Shown piece by piece: positions 31,501-41,302 of a stretch of DNA of 64,000 bases; within the stretch, counting starts at the first letter, position 1; each line of letters starts with the position of its first letter. The stretch covers positions 36,680,201-36,744,200 of the forward strand of contig CM053802.1 in assembly GCA_028671895.1 (NCBI GenBank), written 5' to 3'. This DNA comes from Oenanthe sinensis (taxonomy: Eukaryota; Streptophyta; Magnoliopsida; Apiales; Apiaceae). Both the position numbers and the translations under genes were made by a program. The notes below the pieces were generated by a model that had not been told where the DNA came from, made no database searches, and was given only the letters and a program-made list of their open reading frames with translations.

Positions 31501-32395
31501 ACGATCAGTTGTATAGTAGATTTGCTAAGCTAATGCAAAGTAGGTATGAAATGAGCATGATGGGAGAGCAGAATTACTTTCTTGGACTCCAAGTCACCCA
31601 AAGGAAAGATGGAATCTTTATTTACCAGACCAAGTACATCAAAGATCTTTTGAAGAAGTATGGTCTTGAAGATGCATCAACAGCTAAAACTCCTATAGCA
31701 ACTGCCACTAAGTTTGATCAAGATGAACCCGGTAAGAAGGTAGATATCACAAGCTACAGAGGTATGATCGGCTCATTACTTTACTTAACTGCAAGTAGGC
31801 TAGATATTATGTTTTCTACATGCTTGTGTGCTAGATTCCAGTCTAACCCTAAAGAATCACATCTTATAGCTGTTAAACGGATTTTTAGGTATCTTAAGGG
31901 AAGTCTGAAGATACAGGTTTTGACCTTGTTGTCTATACAGATTCTGATTATGCAGGTTGTAGGATTGATAGAAAAAGTACATTAGGGAGTTATCAATTCT
32001 TTGGTAGAAGATTGGTATCTTGGTATAGCAAGAAGCAGCACTCAGTTGCAATGTCGACAACTGAAGCTGAATATGTTGCTGCTGGAAGTTGCTGTGCACA
32101 AATTCTGTAGATAAGGAACCAACTTCAAGACTATGGACTGTTGCTGAGTAAAATTCCAATATTCTGTGACAAAACAAGTGCCATAGCCATCACAAACAAT
32201 CCTGTTCAATATTCAAGGACCAAGCACATTGATATCAGGTATCATTTCATTCGAGAGCATGTCATGAATGGTACTGTAGAGTTACATTTTTTACCTATAG
32301 AGCAGCAAATTGCAGACATCTTCAATAAACCACTGGATGAAATCACTTTCACTAGACTGGTTTGTGAACTTGAGATGTTAAATTCTATTAACTAA
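31501..32395 (+). pseudogene. Element-C reverse transcriptase end and RNase H
   Basis: After the frameshift the RT continues (FAKLMQSRYEMSMMGEQNYF, LKKYGLEDASTAKTP, RGMIGSLLYLTASR, RIFRYLKGSLK). A second frameshift near 31,910 leads to the RNase H blocks TDSDYAGCRIDRKS, WYSKKQHSVAMSTTEAEYVA, TKHIDIRYHFIREHV and IADIFNKPLDE, ending at the TAA 32,393-32,395. One stop lies near 32,108. It would convert RNA to cDNA and degrade the template. Confidence 0.9.
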
Positions 32396-32880
32396 CTAGT
32401 TAGTAATCTAAAACTGCAATTTGAAGCTGATAAATTCACTGGTTGATTAATGTTAATATTTTTAGGACTTGTGAATTTATCTACCAAATTATTTTCCAGT
32501 TAATAGGATTAAATATTAGATAAATACCTTGTGCATGCCTGCTAATATTATTAATCTGGTATATATTTAATTTTAATCTTAGAAAATATTTAAGTGCTTG
32601 TATTTAATTGATAAATTCTTGACACTTATATATTTAAATATTATTTGAAATTATTTTAAATAAAAAGAATGAATATTTATATTTATTCTTCTATTTAAAA
32701 TAAAAGTAAAATAATAAGAAGCATAATTTATTTATTATAATAATTTTAACAATTAATGTTATTATTATTTTTAATAAATATTTTGTGAAATAATATTTGT
32801 GAATAATTAATTATTATTGATTAATTATACAATTTTTTCATAAATGTTATTTATTTTATTAGTAGCAAAATCTAGAAACA
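32396..32880 (+). other. Spacer downstream of element-C pol
   Basis: AT-rich non-coding spacer, dominated by AATATTTAAT-type words, matching in length and place the spacer 5502-6000 of element A. No gene or stable motif is recognised. Confidence 0.55.
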
Positions 32881-32904
32881 CTTGAATTGTTAAAGTACTT
32901 TGTG

Positions 32905-33235
32905 GCGCTTAAAACATTTTAGTGGCGCCTATACAGTGCAAGTACTGTGTAGGCGCAAAATATGTAACACAAGTACTTAGAAAACATTCTTGAACAAGTC
33001 AAGTGGCGCCTATAGGATTTTGTTGTGCCTACACAGTGATTCCACTGTAAAGGCGCAACAAAATACTTGAAGATTTTGATTGCATTTTAGTGGTGCTAGT
33101 AAACTTTTGTGGCGCCAACACAGTGAACACACTGTGGAGGCGCAATAAAAAGTTTGCTAGAAATTTAGTTGCGCCAGTAATATTTAGTGGCGCCTACACA
33201 GTGCAAGCATTATGAAAGCGCAACATAATCACTTA
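32905..33235 (+). repeat. Hairpin array in the element-C pol-env spacer
   Basis: Four stem-loops of the form GGCGCCTACACAGT, 6-10 nt loop, ACTGTGTAGGCGC: at 32,924-32,955, 33,026-33,057, 33,111-33,143 and 33,189-33,221, with start spacings of 102, 85 and 78 bp. Arms are 11-13 bp with few mismatches. The same motif forms the U3 array of the element-C LTR (18,815-19,235) and of its inverted relative (17,813-18,150). It is followed after about 30 bp by an (AT)45 tract. Confidence 0.9.
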
Positions 33236-33259
33236 GAAACAATTATTGTTTCTTTTGCT

Positions 33260-33262
<3 letters not shown>

Positions 33263-33352
<90 letters not shown>
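33263..33352. repeat. (AT)45 microsatellite
   Basis: Ninety bases of perfect alternating AT. Both plus-strand open frames through it are artefacts encoding (Ile-Tyr)n. It sits where element A has its TATATATA box, between the motif array and the leader of the env-like ORF. Confidence 0.98.
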
Positions 33353-33354
<2 letters not shown>

Positions 33355-33786
33355 TTTTTGTTGCGTTCTTTACTTACTTACACAGTATGTACATTCTTGA
33401 AGGCGCAAGAAAACTCCATAGATCTCAATTTTTTATCGAACATATCTAGACCAATTCTTGTCCGATTCTTGATTTAAAACCAGTTTTGTGGTACCCACTT
33501 TCATACCTTCAATTTGCATGTGGTCCCATTATTGTTAGTTATGGATCAAAAATTCTAATTTTTATCAAAAATCGAACTGTTAGCTAGGGTTTATCACTGT
33601 TAAAACCGATTAAAAAAATTGTAATAAAATTTAAGTGTGCTTAAAATTACTAGGAGTTCTTCATATTTTAATTTCTAGTTAATCCAAGTATTTTTTAATT
33701 TTAAGATTTTAGTTCATAATTTACTTGATTAATTCAATTTTAATTAGTAATTTTAATTCATAAAAATTATCTTTCATTTTAATTAA
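33353..33786 (+). other. Putative leader of the element-C env-like ORF
   Basis: About 430 bp of AT-rich non-coding sequence between the (AT)45 tract and the ATG at 33,787, close to the 410 bp seen between TATATATA and ATG in element A. Confidence 0.4.
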
Positions 33787-36700
33787 ATGGCAGGTCATTT
33801 TGAGATTAAAAAGACTAATTATTTATCCATATTAGTAGATAATTGGACTGAAGCAGGGGAGTTAGGTAATTGGGTTAGGTTTTTAAATGAACATTCTATA
33901 GTCCGGTACGCACTAATGAATTTTGTTCCTTTGAATAAAAATTTATTAAGACAGGTTTACAGGTCTGCTCAGGACACATCTGCAGATGGAATCTCAGCCT
34001 TTATATGTAAGATTCAGAGATAGAAGGTGCGAATAACTGGGAATGACATCAATCGAGGACTTCATCTATCTTCTGAGAATTTTGAAGATGAGCCATCTCA
34101 GGAAGATCTGGACAACTTCTTCATGTTCCTGCACTGCAAAAGAGTGAATAATAATCTTCCAAAGAAGATTTACAAGAATCACTTTTCCAAGGAGTGGAAC
34201 CTGTTTTTCAATATTTTGTCTCACGACTTTGCACCAAAGACAGGTGGCTTCCATGGAATCACACAGTTCAATAAGGTGATTGGATATGTAGTGGCTTCTG
34301 GGTCAAGAATTAACTTTGGCAAGTTGATCATGGCAGAGATTCTCAAGAACCAGGCAAAGATGGAAAACTTCTGTCTATATCCCAAATTCTTGCAGCTGGT
34401 GTTAAATCAAGTGCTGAGAGCTGATCAACTGCAAATATTTTAAAATAGTCCATTATAAGAGTCACTCTCACTTCAATTCAAGACAATTCTTTCGCTACAA
34501 AATAAGGCTGACTATCCCAACATGTATACTCCCGCTCCGATGACTGACCCTATCAGAGATTTCTTTGATCTTCTTAGACAGATTAATGAAGAAGAAGAAA
34601 AAACTGTTGTAAAAGAAGAAGAAGCAGCAATCTCTGAAGAGGAAGATGATGCTGAAACTTCAAGTGAATCTGGAAAATCAGTAACAACAGAAGAAGAAGA
34701 ACCAAGAACTGAACATGAAGATGAAGTTATTGAAGAAGCTGGTTCTGAACATGAGCATGAACCAATTCCTGAAGATGAAGAAATGAATAGCCCTGAAAAT
34801 CAAACAGAGGAGATAGTTGTTGATGCAAAAGTGGAAGAGCCCCAAACTACAGAATTGTACATCTCTAACATTTCTGATGAACAAATAGATGAAGGTACAC
34901 TTCTTGACTTTGACTTTTCTGCTTTTCTAACTGATGAATTTGTCATAATATCTCCTACCGTGCCTCAAACGGTAACGCACACACAATAGCCCTCAGTGGC
35001 CATCGAAGCTGGCAAAGAACTGGCAGACCAACCAGTTCTAACCACTGCTAGATAACAACAAACACTTCTTTCATCTCCCCTAACTAGAAAAAGAACCATT
35101 GTTTTAGATGATAGGAGTGAGTCCCTACTAGATCAGGAAGTTTTTGAAATATCCCCTACGGCTCTGCCTTCTCGAAAACGTCGAAAAGTGAATTTTAAGC
35201 CTAAGACATCTGTCAACTAGGAACCTGACTCTCCAATCTCTGAAACCTTTCTTTTCCTTCGTAATCTAAATTCTGAAATTGATAAAATTCTGAAAGGTAA
35301 AGGAACAGAAATAGAGATGGAAACAGTATCCGCTACTTCTGTAGCTAGTACTGTTTTGGTCGATCCAATTCAGAACTTGTCTTCACAGATAGTTGGGGGC
35401 ATCATTGACTCTAACGAGCTGTTCATTACATTGTCAAATGTGGTAACCCCCCCGGACTTAACATCTTCAGATCCTATTCAGGATGTTTTCCCTCCCCAAA
35501 AGGGTGAAGTGGAAAGACAACTCTCCCATAGAAAGGAAGAGGTCTCCATTCAAGGAGTAGCTTTGTCAACAGCATCACCACTTCAAGTGGAAGTGCCTTT
35601 ACAGGCGTCGCGGGGCACCACATGCTCTCATTTGTCAATCACTACATTGCCTGAGGTGGTGACCCCCCCTGGAAATTCTAAGTCCAGCTCCTACACAAGA
35701 AGTCCTCCCCACATTAACAGGTCAGGTGGAGGGACAACACACCCATAGAGGGGATGTGAACTCTATTCATAGAGTATCTGCTGCTTCGGCAGTAGTACCT
35801 GCTTAGGGTGTCTCTGGGCAGGTAAGGCCTTCAATGGCTTCAGCTGGCATCACGGATTCTACACTTTTGCAAATCATTACAGAATCCACAATGTTGACCA
35901 CACTGGGTCTCAATCCCCCAGTTCCTCAAAAAGGAGTTCTCCCCATCCATAGTGGTCAGGCGGAGAGGTAACCTACCCATAGAAGGGATAGGGATTTTGA
36001 TGCAGGTATTGAAGATCAGGACACTATCTTGGATATGAGTGAAACACTTAACCGTAGCGATCTTCAATTCCTTGACCCTGATTATCCGAGTGTGAGTGTT
36101 GAGGGTTGTGCTAGAACAGAAACAGTGAGGAGTGAGACACCCACTAACCAAACAAACACCCCACACATTGCACACACTGCACACAACCAAAGGATTCTAA
36201 ATCTGGAGGCCCAAGTAACAGAAATTCACTACTCAATAAGAAAGATCTTGGAGGTGTAGGAGCATTAGAGAGCAGAAATCAAAGATTTGATCAAACAATT
36301 GATGGCTCAGAAAGTTCCTATTTCTACTCAATCAACTTCGAAAACTCAGATTCCTCCAATCAGAAGGGAGGACAACCCAACTGAGGGGGAGAGGTTAGCA
36401 CAAGAAAAAGTTGGAGCTGAAATGATCTTGGAATACACAGCTCAGGGGAAGTCAGATATCTTTTATAGACCTGGAGCTAGGCAACTTGAAGAAGGAGAAA
36501 TTTTTGAACTCTATGTGCCACTGGAGATTCTAACCGAGATTAAAATAAAGGAAACTGCAAAAGTTGCAGGAATAGATTTTGAGGAGGAGTTTGCAGAAGA
36601 ACATGCTTTTAATAATGACTGTGTTCTGGTTGGTGTAGATGAAGTTGTTACTCAAGGTATAGATCAGGCTCGAGAATTGATGAAGAGAAAATGGAAGAGA

Positions 36701-37933
36701 TTACAGCATGCAATAGAAAGAAGAAACAGAATTAAGGACATAGAAGCTAAAGTTGGTCTTGATTGGGATGAAGCAAGGAATCTGCTCAAGAAGAAAGAGT
36801 TGTCTCTTACTCAGAAGAAAGACAGAGAAGTCCTTGATCTTTTCAGAACCATGAGGGAAAGATTTGAAGATGTTCATGAATTCTATGCTATGCTATCGGA
36901 AGAGATTACAAGCGTGTCAGTAAGTGCATCCAAGTACGGGTGGAAAATGTTCATAAATTCAACAACACTGGGGTCAAAGATTTTGTCAACAAAGAGATTT
37001 GAAAAGATGAATATTGTGGAGTTGTATGTGCTAAAGAAAAAAGCCATCTTTGGTGGGCATAAAACAAATTAGATACTGAAAGATATGATTGAGAAGAAGA
37101 TTATGGAGATCGGTGTCGAAGCATTTGAAAAGCCTCTAGTGGTCAAGTACTATAAAGCAACAACACTTCATAACTTAACCTTGTCAGATGAATGTCTGGA
37201 TTCAAGCCATGCAATGTTGATGCAGTATGTAGAAGGGAGACTCATAAGCAAGAAGAATAGAACAGAAGAAGATTTAAAGGTTGCTGAGTTGATCTACGCA
37301 TTCAGGATGAACAAAGTAATTAAAAAATTAGGAAGATATCTAATGCCAACGACCAGATATTATCAAGACCCAGTGTATGTAAGAAGAGAGGATGGCATAG
37401 AAGTACTTGAAACCATAAGATATTCTGAACCTTACATTCAGACGGAGCCAAATGGAACAAAATACTTCTTTTTCAAGAAGAATGTAGTGGACAAAAAGAA
37501 GGAGCTATCAAAACTAAGGAGAAACGATTCTGAAATTATACAAAAAGTCCTTTCAAGGGTGAAGAGATCCACAGTCAAATCAGATAAAAAGGCTTTGAGG
37601 ATGATTGAAGATGTCCTGGTGGAGAAATTGGCAAAAGAGTTGATGCATAACATTGACCGAGTAAAAGGCTATCCAAAGAGGATAACAATGTTCGTGTTTT
37701 CTAAGAGACAATATCTGGCCTTCGAGTCAATCTCCAAGGCAAACTCAACCGCTTTTCTCACTGAAGTTTTGAAGAAGTTAGAAGAACCACCTCCAATCAA
37801 TACTCTTGAAGTGGAAGATAGAGATATAGTGAAGGCAAGGTTGGAGCAGAAGGAAGAAGAGCTGAGAAAGCATTACTCCGAGACAAGATCTAAGAACAAG
37901 CAAGACACAGTACAAAGAAGCAGAAGGTCATAG
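33787..37933 (+). pseudogene. Element-C env-like ORF, broken
   Basis: Same plan as the intact protein of element A: N-terminal domain with WVRFLNEHS and CLYPKFLQLVLNQVL, a strongly acidic Glu-rich linker (about 34,570-34,900), a basic patch SRKRRKVNFKPK (near 35,170), a Ser/Pro-rich part, then EGEIFELYVPLE, DWDEARNLLKKKEL, RVKGYPKRITMFVF and a Lys/Arg-rich C-terminus. In-frame stops lie near 34,021, 34,441, 34,456, 34,987, 35,053, 35,218 and 35,746; one frame change falls between 35,750 and 36,029, with further stops near 36,258 and 37,070. Total length is close to the intact copy. Function unknown; no membrane segment seen. Confidence 0.85.
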
Positions 37934-38092
37934 AATTATCAGTTCAGGCTAAAGGAACAAATTTCTATTGTACACAAGAAATCTGGAAATGTAAAATCTA
38001 ATCCAGAATGTAATTAATATTATTTACTGTATTTCTGCACTTTACTTTTTCTTGTAAGTATTAGTTGAGTTATCCTCTCCAGATTTAGAATT
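37934..38092 (+). other. Truncated 3' end of element C
   Basis: Non-coding tail with ATCAGTTCAGGCTA, TTTACTTTTTCTTGTAAG and TTAGTTGAGTTATCCTC, closely matching the tail of element D (47,449-47,620). Similarity stops near 38,092, before the polypurine tract. The 3' LTR of C is missing, replaced by inverted sequence. Confidence 0.75.
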
Positions 38093-38397
38093 ATTTGGCC
38101 TTGTGCATGTGTGTGATTAAGGTGTGAGGTATCTATTGGGTTACTAGGTGTCTCGTGACGTTCTATATGTGTTTGGTCTTCTCCCTCAACACTCACGCTC
38201 GGCTGGTTGGGTTCAGGGATTTTATGATCACTCAGACTCACTTTTACTGTTTCGCTCCTCTCATGTTGAGCTTCCTTAGCAGCAGCAGCAGTTTCTAGAG
38301 AATTTTTCAGACCTGGTTCATCAATTTTATCTGAATCATCACTAAGTGGAGAATTATCTCGTGGATGATTTGGTGATCTATCGTGCATTTGCACTAT
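38093..38397 (-). pseudogene. Inverted fragment of an env-like ORF
   Basis: The minus-strand frame contains SVSVEGEDQTHIERHETPSN and IILNLERITQL, equivalent to the 36,080-36,230 part of the element-C env-like ORF (SVSVEGCARTETVRSETPTN, ILNLEAQVTEI). It is only the middle section of that protein and lies head to tail against the truncated end of C. Confidence 0.8.
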
Positions 38398-38924
38398 TTT
38401 CCCAGTCGTACAAGTAGAAGGGGGGGTTGAATACTTGTATGTCTTTTCTGCCCGATTTAAAATCAAATTAAACACAAAAATATGAATAAGTACTGTTTTT
38501 TATTATTGATTTGTGAATACAAAACTCTCCTAGGGTGTACACAAACCCTAGCAGCTTCTCTGTGTTTATCACAGCAACTCTCTCTATCTCTATGCTCTCA
38601 CAAAATTTCACTCAGATAATTATGCTTCGACTTCCACACTTTTACAATTAGGTTACATAGAGTTTATATAGAGAGCTGCCTATCAACTAATAACAGAAAG
38701 ATAAATTACAATAGGAATAGAATTCCTAATTATTAGTTGACAGTTTCCTTCTAGAATTCTCTTTCTTTCCCATAGCATATCTGCAATATATTTATCTTGA
38801 TTTTCGAAGACTTTCCATTCCTGTGATCTTCTTCCAAATTTATCCTCAACTGTATAGACTCTGAAAACTTCAGACTCTGATGGTCTTCAGACTCTGATCA
38901 CATGTAGACTCTGATAGTCTATAG
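38398..38924 (-). mobile_element. Inverted LTR fragment, family E
   Basis: Antisense LTR 3' part: GGGGGGTTGAATACTTGTA block near 38,420, TGTACACAAACCCTAG, an antisense TATA (TATATAAA, about 38,661-38,668), and an ACTCTGA motif array at 38,867-38,920. A plus-strand copy of the same 3' end lies at 51,930-52,127. The U3 start is missing; the fragment ends where the truncated LTR of element N begins. Confidence 0.75.
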
Positions 38925-39478
38925 AATGAGATTTAATTGATTATAAATTATTTAAGATAAGATCTTAATATTATTAATTAAATATTTAATTAAAGTAATT
39001 AAATATGAAAAGAGAATAATTTTCTAAAAGAGTTTAGAAAAAGGAATTAATGATTAAAATAGTTTTAATCATTAACTAATTAATTAATAAGATTAATTAA
39101 TTAAAAAGGAAATTAAAAATAAAATATTTATAGAAAATATCTCAGCTGAGATATTTGCCTATAAATATAGGATTATAAACCCTAATACTAGAACCCTAAT
39201 ATTTGTGAGAAATATTTTAAAAGGGAGGCAACCCTAATTGTCTCTCTAGCCTCCTCCTTCATCTTTTAGTTTGATTCTTGGTGGATATCTTTAGAGCACT
39301 TCACACTTGAGGGGTGATTGCAAGGATTGAAGAACAAGATCTTCTCTAGCTGTTGCCGGAAAGCAATCAAGGTATTCTTCAATTTATAAAATAGTTTTTG
39401 TATCTATATGTATGTATACATAGGAATATATGCAAATAAATGTTATTCAATGCTTTCTCTAGTGCATAAATTCCTACA
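38925..39478 (+). mobile_element. 5' LTR of element N, truncated to 554 bp
   Basis: Matches 46,390-46,942, the last third of the element-N 3' LTR, with about 20 differences by eye (roughly 96 percent identity). It contains the TATA box TATAAATATA (39,160-39,169) and ends TTCCTACA before the primer site. The first about 1.15 kb of the LTR is deleted. The junction at 38,925 shares AATGAGATTT-type microhomology with the LTR. Confidence 0.85.
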
Positions 39479-39479
39479 A

Positions 39480-39491
39480 TGGTATCAGAGC
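39480..39491 (+). promoter_or_regulatory. Primer-binding site of element N
   Basis: TGGTATCAGAGC one base after the LTR end, complementary to initiator-Met tRNA as in element C. Confidence 0.95.
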
Positions 39492-41302
39492 TTAGGTTGT
39501 ATGCATATAGATTCGTGGTCAAGTTTCAGAATTTTATGAGCATGTATGTATTTATTATGATTTATACAAGCAATATCATGTTTTAATTATGATTAATATG
39601 ATACTGTTCGACAAAATTGTTTTTATAATTTTCCTGGGTTCTATAAGTGTTGTAGATCGTGCAGTTAATTTTTCATAATTTTCTGATGCGTAGAATATTT
39701 ATTATAAATTTTGAAAGCAATAATAATGATTTAATTATGATTAATTCATTAATGTTCCTCAAAATTTATTTTATATTTTTCATGTGTTCTACAAGTGTTG
39801 TAGATCGTCCAGGTATTTTTAGAATATTTTTCTGAGCAATAAATTATTTATTATGAATTTTTAAAGTTGTTTTTAATTAATTCGTAATTAAATAATAATA
39901 TCTGAAAGAAAAAAAAAGAGGTGTAACGCATTCTGCGCATGCGTTACAAGTTAAAAAGGGGTTTTTGGATTATAACACATACCCGAGATGCCTGACAGGG
40001 TGTCTTGCACGCGCTTGACGCGCGTGCGCGCTTGGGGATGCGTCAGAAACTTCTTGGGGCGCGTGCGGGCGCGTGAGAGCTCAGAATGGGGTGTGTAATA
40101 TACCGTTGGATTCTTTTTTCCGAGACGGTTCTAATGGTATATTACAATAATTTTTCTGAAATTGTTTCAGACTGTTTAGAGCTTCCAAAAGTGTTTTAAA
40201 GCAAGTTTTAACTGTTTTAAGTTGCTTTTAAATACACCATGTGATACATAGAGATTTATAATCCTTATATGTTATAATATATGATTTAACATGCCTACCT
40301 TATGTTTATTCATGATTATATATATGTGATATATGCTTGAATTATCATGAGATGATAGATTTAGGTGAACTTAATTAACATAAGGCGTATGTTAGACAAT
40401 CTAGAATAGTGAAATTGTTTCGTGACCTTTATTTACATATTATGAATACAATCATGAGATTTTTGTGTTTATGAAACACGTGATTGAATATGAATTTTTA
40501 ACTTAAGTGAAAGGATGATTCTGTCAAACAACAGATGTTCTATCTGTACGAAAGGGGGTTATTAAGAGACGCCTCTTGACAATGCTCCACCCCTGGCCTG
40601 GGATGACTCCAAGTATCAATAGTTGATTTGAAATATTTAATTCAATCTAAAAGAATCTCTTTATAATATGATTATGATTGTAACATAATATAATCCCCTA
40701 AAATATAAAGAATATCAAGTAGTAATTGGCCATAAAACACAAAGGGCTTGTGTTGGTCATAGCCTTCCAACATAATAGAAAGTATTTCTTGTTTGTGAAA
40801 CTCTGTCGTTTCGTGCTACAGCCGAGGGCGTTGTTTCCGAAAGAAGAGATACTTGTCTATAACATGAACGTATGATGAATTGGAATCTTATGGTCGTTAC
40901 GTGCTACAGCCGTGGGCTATTTGAAACTAGTTTAATTATAAGAGATGTTGGGATTGACTTGACTTAGAATATTGAGTTTGTCGTGCCACAGCCGTGACTC
41001 AAGTATTCAAGAGGCTAAAGTAAGATTAGGGAATAACATGAGATGTAGCTGACAAGAGTTGTCTGCCTATTGAACGTTACATGGCGTTTCGTGCTACAGC
41101 CGAGGTTGTGTGATGGAATGTAGGATCCCTATCCCACTATCATTATGAATGCTTAATTTCAATAAGGGATATAAAAATTAGATAGAATAGTGGGAGGCAC
41201 TTATGAATAAAGACCCGATTCATATGGTGTTTTAGATAATGAAATAGAGTATTTACTAAATGTTGTTATGTGTTTATTATTTGCAAATTTACTATATACA
41301 TA
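39492..41302 (+). other. Long 5' leader of element N
   Basis: A 1.8-kb untranslated region with unusual structure. It holds a 148-bp tandem duplication (GTGTTGTAGATCGT at 39,647 and 39,795) and two perfect 10-bp inverted repeats at 39,922-39,948 and 40,095-40,145. A GC-rich island at 39,983-40,085 lies between those inverted repeats, and four copies of GTGCYACAGCCG lie at 40,813-41,102. No long open frame is seen. Leaders of this kind usually carry dimerisation, packaging or translation signals. Confidence 0.7.
40813..41102 (+). repeat. Four spaced copies of GTGCYACAGCCG
   Basis: 12-mers at 40,813, 40,901, 40,983 and 41,091, mostly preceded by CGTTWC or TTGTC and followed by KGG or AGG. Copy three has one change (C for T). 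Spacings of 88, 82 and 108 bp. The sequence between copies is not obviously repeated, which suggests selection or dispersed use of the motif rather than simple tandem duplication. Confidence 0.9.

Noticed and set aside
33212..33449. Two overlapping open frames coding Ile-Tyr repeats
   Set aside because: They are translations of a perfect (AT)45 microsatellite, which is open in several frames by composition.
19615..39491. TGGTATCAGAGC sites as tRNA genes
   Set aside because: Only the 12-base complement to the tRNA 3' end is present, directly after LTRs; no cloverleaf can be drawn.
41270..41302. Start of the element-N polyprotein at 41,270
   Set aside because: The frame is open there, but the ATG at 41,303 (MSSALSL) fits the usual start of this Gag type better.
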